Positions 44,306 to 52,820 of a DNA stretch of 64,000 nucleotides are shown piece by piece. The notes under the pieces were generated by a model. The model was not told the origin of the DNA. It worked only from the letters and a program-made list of their open reading frames with translations, and did not search any database. Numbering within the stretch: the stretch's first letter is position 1; each line of letters opens with the position of its first letter. The position numbers were made by a program, and so were the translations under genes. The stretch is from DASVUS01 sp036388675 (GTDB lineage Bacteria; Armatimonadota; Abditibacteriia; Abditibacteriales; Abditibacteriaceae): contig DASVRI010000030.1 of assembly GCA_036388675.1 (NCBI GenBank), positions 1 through 64,000 on the forward strand, written 5' to 3'.

Positions 44306-45355
44306 TCAGCCCTGATAGACAAAGCCGGTGAGATCGGCCTTCTTGCGCAGGATGCCCACTTTAACGGCAATGTCGGCATCGCGCTTGAGGCTCTCTTCGT
44401 TGGCTTCGTTGGTGAACTGAATCGTCTTGAAGGCGGCCGCAGCCACATCCGGCGTCAAACGCTTGGTGGTGACTTTGCTCCATGCGGCCAACACGGCAGC
44501 GTCGCCTTTGGTGCGATCGGCATTCAGCTCATCGGTGATGGCGCGGTGCGCGGCGACGAACTGTTTAACAAAGTTCGGATTCTTGTCGGCGAATTTCTTG
44601 GTCGTGAACACCACACCCGCCAGATAGTCGCCGTTCGCCAGAATCTGTTTCCAATCGAGCAGGGGACGACCATTGCCGTTAATGGCCACAAAGCTGGGCC
44701 ACGGCGCTGGAGCCGCGACGGCTGCGACTTCGTTGCGCTTGAGCGCATCGGCCTGCTGCGCCGGCGGAATCACAATAAGCTTGACATCTTTTTCGGGGTT
44801 GAGACCGGCTTCCAATAGGTTGTAGCGCACCATGGCATCAACTGTGGAGCCGTTCTGGTTGATCGCAACTGCTTTCCCTTTGAGGTCTTTCACGGTTTTT
44901 ATCGGCGAGTTCTTATTCACCATGATCTCGGTGCCGCCTGTGGCCGAGCCGGCCAAGAGCACCATGTCGCGGTCTTTGCCGTAAGCCTTGATGGGCGGAT
45001 AGGGGCCGGTATAGGCGATATCGACCACGCCGCCGCGCAAAGCTTCCATGACAGCCGGGCCGGCGGGAAAATCTTTGCCGGTGAACTGGACGCCAGGCAC
45101 GCGCTTAGCGTATTCGTTGTTGGTCAGGCCGAGCAGAGGTTGCGGCATCACGATGTTGGGCAGATAGCCGATGGTGACTTTCTTGATTTCGCTGGGGCCG
45201 TTCGCCGCAGTCGAAGTTCCCTGAGTACTCGTGTTGCCTGCGTCGCTTGTCGCCGTCGTATCGCCGCTTGTGTTGTTGCCGCCGCAGCCAGCCGTTGCAA
45301 GCGCCACAATAGCGGCCAACGATGCTTTTGCCCACGTCAATTGCTGAATTTTCAT
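44306..45355 (-). CDS. ABC transporter substrate-binding lipoprotein (SsuA/TauA/NrtA-like)
   Basis: A 349-aa protein with a lipoprotein signal ending VALATAGCGGN and a Thr/Ser/Asn linker. The periplasmic-binding domain has VTIGYLPNIVMPQPLLGL, GKDFPAGPAVMEALRGGVVDIAYTGPYPPIKAYGKD, LKGKAVAINQNGSTVDAMVRYNLLEAGLNPEKDV and PDVAAAAFKTIQFTNEANEESL. This is the NMT1/SsuA-like fold for sulfonates, taurine, nitrate or riboflavin/thiamine precursors; the ligand cannot be fixed from sequence. It is third in the ATPase-permease-binding protein operon. Confidence 0.9.
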   Translation of the reverse strand: MKIQQLTWAKASLAAIVALATAGCGGNNTSGDTTATSDAGNTSTQGTSTAANGPSEIKKVTIGYLPNIVMPQPLLGLTNNEYAKRVPGVQFTGKDFPAGPAVMEALRGGVVDIAYTGPYPPIKAYGKDRDMVLLAGSATGGTEIMVNKNSPIKTVKDLKGKAVAINQNGSTVDAMVRYNLLEAGLNPEKDVKLIVIPPAQQADALKRNEVAAVAAPAPWPSFVAINGNGRPLLDWKQILANGDYLAGVVFTTKKFADKNPNFVKQFVAAHRAITDELNADRTKGDAAVLAAWSKVTTKRLTPDVAAAAFKTIQFTNEANEESLKRDADIAVKVGILRKKADLTGFVYQG

Positions 45356-45391
45356 AAGTTCTTGTTGCTCTCCATGTTCAATGAATGTATT

Positions 45392-46444
45392 TTATGCCCG
45401 CACGCCGGTTAAACCCCACAGCGTGCTCAGGCGCTTTTGCAGCGGCGCAAAGACCAGTTCCTGCACGGCCAGTCCGATGACGATAATAATAATGATTGTG
45501 GCGATGACGCCTTCCATGTCGCCGTTATCGCGGTCGCGCTCCAGCAAGAAGCCCAGTCCGCCGCTGTTGACGATGAGTTCGGCGGCCATCAGCGAACGCC
45601 ACGCGAACGACCACCCGATTTTTAAGCCTGTGACGATATTAGGCAGCGCCGCCGGCAGCAACACCGAAAAATAGAGGCGCGGCCCATCGGCGCCCAGCGT
45701 GCGTCCGGCGCGCGCCAAAAGGGGTGGCACATTGCGGATGCCATCGGCGACGGCCACAATCGTGGCGAAGAGCGCTCCGAAAACTGTAACGAAAAGAATG
45801 GGCGCTTCGTTGAGGCGGCCAAACCACAGGAGCGCCAGCGGCACCCAGCAAATCGAGGGCAGCGACTGCAACGAAACCGACAGCCAGCCGATGGTCTTTT
45901 CCGCCAGAGCAAATCGCGCCACCAGCAACCCAAGTGGAAAACCGATAGCCACTGCGACGAAATACCCTTGCAACAGTCGCCAGATGCTGGCCCAGATCGC
46001 AGGCGGGTAGGGCGCCTGTTTGAAGGCTTCCCAGAAGCTCTGCGGCATGGGTTGGCCTGGCAGTGGCTGGTAGTCGCCGATGAAGTAAGACAACGCGAAT
46101 CCATCGAGCATCCAGCGCGCGACTTCCATGGGAGAGCGAAACAGCGCCGGCGACCACAGGTCGAGCCGCGTCACTAGAATGGCGTGCGCCACTTGCCACA
46201 CGCCAACCAGTAACGCCACAAAAACCGTACGGATGAGAACATCTTTCCAGCGCTGGCGCCGCTCCCGCCGCCGGATGTCCTCAAACTGCGCCGCATCGGA
46301 AGCGCGGCCCCCATCATGAGCGTGAGCGGTGGCAAGGGTGCGACTCGCATCGGAAACCGAAGCCGTTGGTGCCGCTCCCGCGATGGGCGTGGCCGGCATT
46401 TCGGATGAGCTTTTCGCGGGCGAAGGCGCGTGTTCAGTGGCCAT
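45392..46444 (-). CDS. ABC transporter permease (SsuC-like)
   Basis: About 350 aa with a long, Ala/Ser-rich cytoplasmic N-terminus of about 80 residues followed by six hydrophobic segments. The EAA loop is visible as RAGRTLGADGPRLYFSVLLPAALPNIVTGLK, and SWRSLMAAELIVNSGGLGFLLERDRD matches SsuC/NrtB permeases. The ATG overlaps the end of the ATPase gene by 11 nt and has AGGAGG upstream. It carries no GAGTACTC copy. Confidence 0.9.
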   Translation of the reverse strand: MATEHAPSPAKSSSEMPATPIAGAAPTASVSDASRTLATAHAHDGGRASDAAQFEDIRRRERRQRWKDVLIRTVFVALLVGVWQVAHAILVTRLDLWSPALFRSPMEVARWMLDGFALSYFIGDYQPLPGQPMPQSFWEAFKQAPYPPAIWASIWRLLQGYFVAVAIGFPLGLLVARFALAEKTIGWLSVSLQSLPSICWVPLALLWFGRLNEAPILFVTVFGALFATIVAVADGIRNVPPLLARAGRTLGADGPRLYFSVLLPAALPNIVTGLKIGWSFAWRSLMAAELIVNSGGLGFLLERDRDNGDMEGVIATIIIIIVIGLAVQELVFAPLQKRLSTLWGLTGVRA

Positions 46445-47279
46445 CGCGCGCGGCCTCCTGCAAGTGTGGCTGGCGTAACGGTTCGTGCTCGTGAGCGGTG
46501 TCTCGGTCGTATTCTCCGGCTTCGGCCTGTGCCACTTCGTCACGCAGAGTACTCTGGATGCGCGAAACGGTTTCAGCGACCAGGGTTTCAGTGGTGCGGC
46601 GTGGATACGCCAGGTCTTCGAGGTCGAATTCGCGTTTGATGCGTCCGGGGCGGGCCGTGAAGACGATGACGCGTGTCGCCAGCGTCACGGCTTCGCGTAC
46701 GTTATGCGTCACGAAAAGAATGGTTTTTCGCGTTTCGCGCCAGATTCTTTCCAGTTCGACATGGAGATGATCGCGCGTCTGCGCATCGAGCGCGGCAAAC
46801 GGCTCATCCATCAGCAGCACTTTGGGGTCAACGGCCAGCGCGCGCGCCAGAGCAACGCGCTGTTTCATGCCACCCGAAAGCTCGTGCGGCTGCGCCTTGG
46901 CGAACTGCGCCAGGCTAACCATCTTGAGAAAACGGTCGGCCACGGCGTTGCGCTCAGCGGCTGGCATCTTCAAACTTTTGAGGCCAAACGACACGTTCTG
47001 GCGCACGTTCATCCAGGGAAAGAGCGCCGGCTCCTGAAACATCATGGCGCGCGATATGGAAGGGCCTCGCACAATCTGGCCATCCATGGAAACAGTACCC
47101 GAAGTCGGAGTCTCAAAACCCGCCAGCATGTTGCACAGTGTCGATTTACCGCAACCCGAAGGGCCGACCAGGCAGATGAACTCACCTTCGCCAATGCGCA
47201 AGTTGATGTCTTGCAGCGCCGTTACCGGGCCCGAGCGACCTTCGAATGTCTTGCGCACGTTCTCGAAACGGATTTCCAT
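46434..47279 (-). CDS. ABC transporter ATPase (SsuB/NrtD-like)
   Basis: A 281-aa nucleotide-binding subunit: CLVGPSGCGKSTLCNMLAGF (Walker A), HELSGGMKQRVALARALAVDPKVLLMDEPFAALD (signature and Walker B) and FVTHNVREAV (switch His). Typical SsuB/TauB/NrtD length plus a His/Glu-rich tail. It is the first gene of the operon. TACCCT lies exactly 6 nt before its ATG and no ribosome site is present, so the operon transcript probably starts at the start codon. Confidence 0.93.
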   Translation of the reverse strand: MEIRFENVRKTFEGRSGPVTALQDINLRIGEGEFICLVGPSGCGKSTLCNMLAGFETPTSGTVSMDGQIVRGPSISRAMMFQEPALFPWMNVRQNVSFGLKSLKMPAAERNAVADRFLKMVSLAQFAKAQPHELSGGMKQRVALARALAVDPKVLLMDEPFAALDAQTRDHLHVELERIWRETRKTILFVTHNVREAVTLATRVIVFTARPGRIKREFDLEDLAYPRRTTETLVAETVSRIQSTLRDEVAQAEAGEYDRDTAHEHEPLRQPHLQEAARDGH

Positions 47280-47285
47280 GAGAAA

Positions 47286-47291
47286 AGGGTA
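47286..47291 (-). promoter_or_regulatory. -10 box (TACCCT) of the ABC transporter operon
   Basis: TACCCT, then TTTCTC, then ATG: a 6-nt spacing matching the leaderless pattern. Confidence 0.45.
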
Positions 47292-47310
47292 GAGGCGGTT
47301 TCGAGTACTC

Positions 47311-47653
47311 AGTTGGTGCTGTTGGCCGCTTCATCATGAGCCTATGCCGCGACAGTTAACCCCAAACCGTGGGCAATCCATCGTGGCCAAATGGCGCCTT
47401 GAACCCTGTGACTTCGCGCATCCATTGCCCTGCCGAAACCAGGCGGGGCGTCGCCGGTTGAAGCGAGTTGCTGCTCCTGGCGTGCGATACCGACGAAACC
47501 GCCTCGTTATTCTGGTATGTCTCGCGCCGGGAATGATCTTCCTGTGCAGTTTTTAATCCGCTTCCCGGCGCGCCTGTTTTGTGTATTTTCTGGTTATTCA
47601 TCGCGACTTCTTCACCTTTTCTTTATCGTGCTGCGACCGCTTCATTTCAGCCT
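47311..47653. other. Spacer without a supported gene
   Basis: Open frames on both strands (for example 47344-47556 and its antisense) have no start signal, no family resemblance and mixed composition. No promoter or RNA was recognised. The GAGTACTC at 47303 lies at its edge. Confidence 0.4.
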
Positions 47654-47887
47654 ATGACTCATATTGAGCAAGAGCTATTGGCAACAATGCGAACAAGCGG
47701 TTCCCGGCGCGAGAAAGAAGCGGCCCTAAAAGGCACGCACCGGCGATACCGCGTCGAAGCGGACGCAGCAACATCGCACGGCAAAGAGGAAGAAGACGTT
47801 TTGAAACTGCATAAGGGTTTAAACTACCTGCTGGGTAGACTTACCAATCTCATTGTAAGTAAGTGCCGCACGGCTGTCAAGAAGTGA
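47654..47887 (+). CDS. Possible small basic protein
   Basis: 77 aa, Lys/Arg- and Glu-rich, beginning MTHIEQELLATMRTSG and ending SKCRTAVKK. A helical, charged sequence without signal peptide or membrane segment. No ribosome binding site precedes the ATG; the frame extends upstream to a TTG at 47579, adding a hydrophobic stretch. It is listed because codon use looks gene-like towards the end. It could be spurious. Confidence 0.3.
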   Translation: MTHIEQELLATMRTSGSRREKEAALKGTHRRYRVEADAATSHGKEEEDVLKLHKGLNYLLGRLTNLIVSKCRTAVKK

Positions 47888-47893
47888 GCGAAT

Positions 47894-48529
47894 TCAGAGT
47901 GGCGTGGCAAAGTTTTGCGTGGCCCAGAAGCTGCCATCTTTAACCACGATGCCGACACCGATGTACGCGGGCGACAGTGGCTCCGTGCGCAAAATGTTGG
48001 CGCGGTGTCCGGGCGATTTCATCCAGCCTTCGTGCGCACGCCGAAAATCACGCTCGGTCAGCATGTAGAACGGCGGCCCCTTCAACATGTAAATGTTCTC
48101 AGCGACCAGGCGCGGCGTGCGCTTATATTTTAATTGGTAGCGGTCGCTGACGCTGCTGCGCGAAGCCGTGGGTGAAGTATGCGAAAAGTAGCCTTTCTGC
48201 ATCATTTCGCGCGAGTGGCCACGGGCCACTTCGGCCAGTGCGGGTGCAATCTTCATCAGAGGCAGGCCGCGTTTACGGCGCTCCTGGTTGGCCATGTCGC
48301 ACAGCATCTTTTCGTATTTGGAAAGCTGCTGCCCTGTCGGCTCGGGCGTGCGCGCCGCGTTTCGCAGCGGAATGCTCACCGAGTTGTTGACGCGATTGCC
48401 GGCCTCGCGCGATAGCTGCGTCGCCTGTTCTTGCAGCCGGTTCAGAACTGGACGATTGTTCGGCTGTGACAGCCACAGCCCGCCACCGATTATCGCTAAC
48501 AAAACCATCAGGGCGAGTACTCGCTTCAT
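47894..48529 (-). CDS. CAP-domain (SCP/YkwD-like) secreted protein
   Basis: 211 aa with an N-terminal signal anchor (VLALMVLLAIIGGGLWL). The CAP domain covers residues 90-211: MLCDMANQERRKRGLPLM, LAEVARGHSREMMQKGYFSHTSP with the conserved His, VAENIYM, FRRAHEGWMKSPGHRANIL (GWxxSxGHRxN) and YIGVGIVVKDG. Bacterial YkwD-type CAP proteins are extracytoplasmic; the activity is not settled. The ATG at 48529 has GGAAAGG upstream. Codons 2-5 (KRVL) contain a GAGTACTC copy. Confidence 0.92.
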   Translation of the reverse strand: MKRVLALMVLLAIIGGGLWLSQPNNRPVLNRLQEQATQLSREAGNRVNNSVSIPLRNAARTPEPTGQQLSKYEKMLCDMANQERRKRGLPLMKIAPALAEVARGHSREMMQKGYFSHTSPTASRSSVSDRYQLKYKRTPRLVAENIYMLKGPPFYMLTERDFRRAHEGWMKSPGHRANILRTEPLSPAYIGVGIVVKDGSFWATQNFATPL

Positions 48530-48616
48530 GACAAACCTTTCCCACGAACTTGATACAATATCAGTGCCGCACAGTTTTCTTTCGTTCGCGGTTGTCACCA
48601 GCGACGCTTCAGCACG

Positions 48617-50104
48617 ATGCGCATTCCCATTGTTTCTTTTTTCTCGTCGGTTATACCGTCACGGCGCCTGATTGTTTACTTCGCTCTGGGCTCGCTGCCC
48701 TGGGTGGTGGCGTTACTGTCGCGCGAGTTCATCGTGGCGGCTCAGCTTTATCTCCTGGTGCTGGCCTTCGTGGCGCTGCTCGACCTCGTGCTGTCGCCGC
48801 AGCCTCAAGACTTTGAAATCGAGCGCCATGTGCCGGACAAGATGAACCTGGGCACGTCCAACAAAGTGCGGTTGGAAGTCCGCAGCCGTGCTGCCCGCAT
48901 GCCGGAAACGCCCATGCCACTGACGCTGCGCGATGAACCGCCGCTCGATTGGCCGGTCACACTGCTGGAAGGTGGCGAGCCGGTGCGTGCCCCGGTCGAC
49001 TCGCTGCGCACTTTGCCGGTTGTGGCGCGCCTCTCGGTTGGTCTTCTGCCGCGACGTGCAGCGTATGGCGAGTACTCGGTGACGCCGACACGGCGCGGCG
49101 TATGGCGCTTCGGAGCTATTTCGGGCCGCTATCTCACACGATTGGGGTTCTGGCACCGGCAGTTCCGCCGCGAAACCGAGCAGGAAGTGCGCGTTTACCC
49201 GGACACGGCGGAAGTGCGCCGTTACGAACTGCTGTTGCATCAGGATCGTTTACGTGAACTGGGCTTGCACACGGCGCGGCTACGCGGACGCGGCACGGAA
49301 TTCGAATCACTGCGCGAGTACTCGTCGGACGACAACTACAAAGACATCAACTGGAAAGCCAGTGCGCGTCGTGGCAAGCTCATCTCGACGCAGTATGAAA
49401 TCGAGCGTGACCAAACCGTTCTTATCGCGCTCGACTGCGGTCGCATGATGACGGCGATGGCCACAGAACGCAACGCCGTCAAAACCAATGCGGGTGGCCT
49501 GATGCCAGAGCAGGTGCGCCCTGAAGAGAACATGGTGCCGCTTTCCAAGCTCGATTGCGCCATCAACGCGACTGTTTTGCTGGCGCACGTCTCGGCTTCA
49601 ATGGGCGATGCGGTCGGCGTTCTCTTGTTTGCCGATACAGTATTAGGCTTCGTGCCGCCTCGCAAAGGTCGTATTCAAATCGGCACCATCATCAACGCGT
49701 TGTATGCGGTGCAACCCGCGCTGGTCGAGCCCGATTACATCGGCGCCTACAACTATCTCATCAGTCGCAAACTGCGCCGCGCCCTGGTCGTGACGTTCAC
49801 CGATGTCATCGATCCTGATGCCTCGCGCGAGTTACTGCAGGCCAGCGGCGCTTTACGCAAGCACCACAACGCACTGTGCGTAACTGTCAACAACCGCGAC
49901 GTGATGGATCTGGCCCAACTGATGCCGCAAGATACCGGCGATCTGTACACCAAAGCGATGGCGCAACGTATGCTGTCGCAGCGCGCCGCCGGGCTGGAAG
50001 AGTTGCGCCGTCGTGGCGTGGGCATTCTCGATGTTGAAGCATCGCAGCTCACCGTGGCCACAGTCAATCGCTACCTCGACTTAAAAAGCCGCGCCGCGTT
50101 GTGA
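48617..50104 (+). CDS. DUF58-domain protein with N-terminal membrane helices
   Basis: 495 aa. Two hydrophobic segments at residues 15-60 are followed by a beta-rich region and the DUF58 core: LRGRGTEFESLREYSSDDNYKDINWKASARRGKLISTQYEIERDQTVLIALDCGRMM, then HVSASMGDAVGVLLFAD. The vWA-like MIDAS pattern is partial. DUF58 proteins usually sit beside MoxR ATPases and transglutaminase-like genes; none is seen here. It is divergent from the CAP gene. Two GAGTACTC copies lie only 246 bp apart inside it, both read as E-Y-S. Confidence 0.9.
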   Translation: MRIPIVSFFSSVIPSRRLIVYFALGSLPWVVALLSREFIVAAQLYLLVLAFVALLDLVLSPQPQDFEIERHVPDKMNLGTSNKVRLEVRSRAARMPETPMPLTLRDEPPLDWPVTLLEGGEPVRAPVDSLRTLPVVARLSVGLLPRRAAYGEYSVTPTRRGVWRFGAISGRYLTRLGFWHRQFRRETEQEVRVYPDTAEVRRYELLLHQDRLRELGLHTARLRGRGTEFESLREYSSDDNYKDINWKASARRGKLISTQYEIERDQTVLIALDCGRMMTAMATERNAVKTNAGGLMPEQVRPEENMVPLSKLDCAINATVLLAHVSASMGDAVGVLLFADTVLGFVPPRKGRIQIGTIINALYAVQPALVEPDYIGAYNYLISRKLRRALVVTFTDVIDPDASRELLQASGALRKHHNALCVTVNNRDVMDLAQLMPQDTGDLYTKAMAQRMLSQRAAGLEELRRRGVGILDVEASQLTVATVNRYLDLKSRAAL

Positions 50105-50333
50105 GTTGCGGGCGAGCTAACGCCTGTTTGTTGTGCGTTACGAGTACTCGACTGGCGGAAAAGTGGTCGTGCAAAGGTTGAGCGGAGGTTGCGATTTGCC
50201 TAGCGCCTGGCACGCCAAGCGCCTATGAGCGGTGCGCATTAAACGCGCTGTTACTTTTGCCATGCATCGAAAGGGCATAGTAACATTGTTCGCTTGCGGT
50301 GTACGGCTTCGATGGAACTGATCGAATAAAAAC

Positions 50334-51389
50334 ATGGGAAAACACGAGCAAAAAAAGAGGCAGTGGACAATCAAAGAAGTTGCTCTGTTTGCCTTGCCTT
50401 TGCTTGTGCCTGCCTTCTACTTTGGTAGGCAATTGATTGTCCCGCAGCCTAAGTTAACGATGCATTTTCAAGAACCGGTTGGCTCAGTGGCAGTTTCTCC
50501 TGATGGTAAAACAATAGCGATAGGAAGTAATAACCTAATCCTTCGCGATGCGAAAAGCGGAGCAATACAGAACATTCTTGCTCAATCAGGAGACACAAAC
50601 TCTATAGCATTTTCATTGGACAACAAATTCCTGGTAACTGGAGGACACGGTACAGGGACTAATTCCATAGTAGCCTTTGCGGTTTGGGATGTTAATGCAG
50701 GCATTGTCGTCTGGTCTAAGACCTATACATTGGGGTCCGTGTCGGCCATGTTTTCACCGGATGGAAAAACGGTTGCGAGCAATTATGGCAGGGCATTGGG
50801 CAAAGTTCAGTTGTGGGATGCCTCCAACGGAGCTTTACGCTACACCTTAACGGATGAAGCCTACAAACGCGCATCAATGGCCTTTTCACCCGACGGAAAT
50901 TACATAGCAGCTCAAGTTAATGAACGTAAAGGGAGCGAAGGCGTGAGACTATGGAGCACGCAAACGGGAGAATCGACAAGTTTCATTCGCATAAAAGGAA
51001 TGGCTGACTGGCCGTTTGCGTTTTCTCCTGACAGCAAAAGTATTGCTGTTACAAGTCTTGATGGAAAAGGCACTCAGACATTGTCATTGATAGATGTGGG
51101 CACGAAGAAAGACGTTTGGAAGTGGCAGACGAGTGCAGAAAACCTGTCATTAGGCGCCGTCATGTTCTCGCCTAATGGCAAATTGTTATTCTGTGACTGT
51201 CCACATTTAGGTATTCTGATCTTTGACGCAAAAACCGGACGGTTGCTACAAACCCTGAAAGAAAAGGAAAATCATTGGGGAGGCGGAGCATCCTCATTAG
51301 CTATATTTCCTGATAGCAACTTTCTGATAAGTAAAGATGGAAATACAGCCAAAATTTGGGATATTGGCAAATTCAATCGTAGCAATTGA
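50334..51389 (+). CDS. WD40-like beta-propeller protein, compositionally atypical
   Basis: 351 aa. An N-terminal helix (ALFALPLLVPAFYFG) suggests membrane anchoring or export. Repeats of the WD40/PD40 type follow: VAVSPDGKTIAIGSNNLILRD, AFSLDNKFLVTGGHG, MFSPDGKTVASNYG, AFSPDGNYIAAQVNE, FSPDSKSIAVTSLDG, MFSPNGKLLFCDCPH and IFPDSNFLISKDGNTAKIWDI, about seven blades. The gene is visibly richer in A+T than its neighbours and contains no GAGTACTC; the nearest copies are at 50142 and 51922. Both points suggest recent transfer. No partner gene is adjacent. Confidence 0.88.
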   Translation: MGKHEQKKRQWTIKEVALFALPLLVPAFYFGRQLIVPQPKLTMHFQEPVGSVAVSPDGKTIAIGSNNLILRDAKSGAIQNILAQSGDTNSIAFSLDNKFLVTGGHGTGTNSIVAFAVWDVNAGIVVWSKTYTLGSVSAMFSPDGKTVASNYGRALGKVQLWDASNGALRYTLTDEAYKRASMAFSPDGNYIAAQVNERKGSEGVRLWSTQTGESTSFIRIKGMADWPFAFSPDSKSIAVTSLDGKGTQTLSLIDVGTKKDVWKWQTSAENLSLGAVMFSPNGKLLFCDCPHLGILIFDAKTGRLLQTLKEKENHWGGGASSLAIFPDSNFLISKDGNTAKIWDIGKFNRSN

Positions 51390-51538
51390 AGCTCCTCAAC
51401 AGCAAGCGAACTAGGATCTGCACCCAAATTACTATAGCTTTCGCTCGTAATACCTCCACCATCTAGTGAGTTCCACTATTCTCTTGTAGGCGTACATCAA
51501 ACACGCTTTGCTTTTGTCTCTTTCGAGCCGGCTGTGCT

Positions 51539-52639
51539 TCACAAAGCAAAGCCCAGCTTTTGCAGCAACTCATTCCAACGCTCGATGGGCAAACTGCCGC
51601 CTGAGGCTTGATCGTGGCCGTGGCCGTAGTTGCCTTCACCATCGGACAGTTCAATGGAGCGCAGGAATTGCAGCACGTTGGTGCCTTGTGGGGCGCGTGC
51701 GGAAAAGTTGACGCGCCCCGGTAAATACTTGTCGTTGGCGGCAATGACAATGTATTTCGGTAGTCGTGTGCGCCAGATTTGCGCGATAAGCGGGTGAATC
51801 TGGCACGGCGAATGAACGCGAATCAGCGCCACCTGACCGGCAAAAACGGGCGCCGCTTTCTTGCCTTCTTCCAGCGCCGCCTTCACTTCCTCGCGTGCGG
51901 CACGCAGTTGTTCCACCTCACGAGTACTCGCATGGACCAGTTCGCGCGGGCTGGAGTGCGTAAGCAGCGCCTGAGCCGCAATTTCCGGGTCGGGCTGCGA
52001 TGAGCGGCGAATCGCATTTACCAGTGTCGTGGCTTCTTTCAGGTATTTCGCGGTGTACTTTTTCTTGGCGCCGGCCATGAGTTCAAACGGCGCGCGCTCG
52101 CCCAGGTCGCTGAGAGTGCCGATGGCGGCGATCCAATCGAGATCGGATATATCGACCAGCGGCGTGCACAGGTCGTAAATCATCAACGATGTGTTGGGAA
52201 TCGGCTCCCATGTGTAGGCGCTGATGAGTGTGTCACCCGGCGGCACGCCTTCAGGCCGGTGATGGTCGATAAAACACGTTGGCACACCTTCAATAACTGG
52301 CGCTGACTGACTACCCAGGTCAAGGACGAACAGCGCACCCGGATTCGCTGCCGCAACACGCTCCCGCGAAGAAGGAGTCCAGGCATTGCGTTCTCGGTCG
52401 GGGACGACTCGTTGCACATCGGCAACGCCCATGCGCTCGCAGGCGCGCTGCCACACGACACCGGCGGCCACACCATCCGCATCTACATCGTGCAAAGCGA
52501 CGACGTGCGCATCTGTCGGTTTTTTGGCTGCGATATGGCAATGCCTTTGTAAAAAGGTGCTGAACGCAACGCGCGCTGTTTCGAGGTTGGGTGTGGCACT
52601 CGGTGTATCGCCTGGTGCTGTGATGTCAGAGGTGTTCAT
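51539..52639 (-). CDS. DHH-family phosphoesterase (RecJ/NrnA-like)
   Basis: 366 aa. DHH-type motifs: HDVDADGVAAGVV, LFVLDLGSQ, CFIDHHRPEG (DHH) and AAIGTLSDLGE. The DHHA1-like C-terminal domain has FSARAPQGTNVLQFL and GNYGHGHDQASGGSL. Family members are Mn-dependent exonucleases or nanoRNases/cyclic-dinucleotide phosphodiesterases. Since two c-di-GMP proteins lie nearby, cleavage of small nucleotides is a possibility but not shown. The ATG lacks a clear ribosome site. Confidence 0.9.
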   Translation of the reverse strand: MNTSDITAPGDTPSATPNLETARVAFSTFLQRHCHIAAKKPTDAHVVALHDVDADGVAAGVVWQRACERMGVADVQRVVPDRERNAWTPSSRERVAAANPGALFVLDLGSQSAPVIEGVPTCFIDHHRPEGVPPGDTLISAYTWEPIPNTSLMIYDLCTPLVDISDLDWIAAIGTLSDLGERAPFELMAGAKKKYTAKYLKEATTLVNAIRRSSQPDPEIAAQALLTHSSPRELVHASTREVEQLRAAREEVKAALEEGKKAAPVFAGQVALIRVHSPCQIHPLIAQIWRTRLPKYIVIAANDKYLPGRVNFSARAPQGTNVLQFLRSIELSDGEGNYGHGHDQASGGSLPIERWNELLQKLGFAL

Positions 52640-52820
52640 AAATTGTTGGCCAAAGTATGCACGCGCCCAGTGAGCAGCCTATCAAAGGCCGCTAAGAGTG
52701 AAGGCGTCGAGGCCGATGTGTTGCCTTTTGAAACGGCTGCGGAACTAAATTGGCTAAATCGTTGCTTTATTCTTGCTAAGTCATCAATTCTCATTATGCG
52801 GTCGCATAGACAGGTGTATC

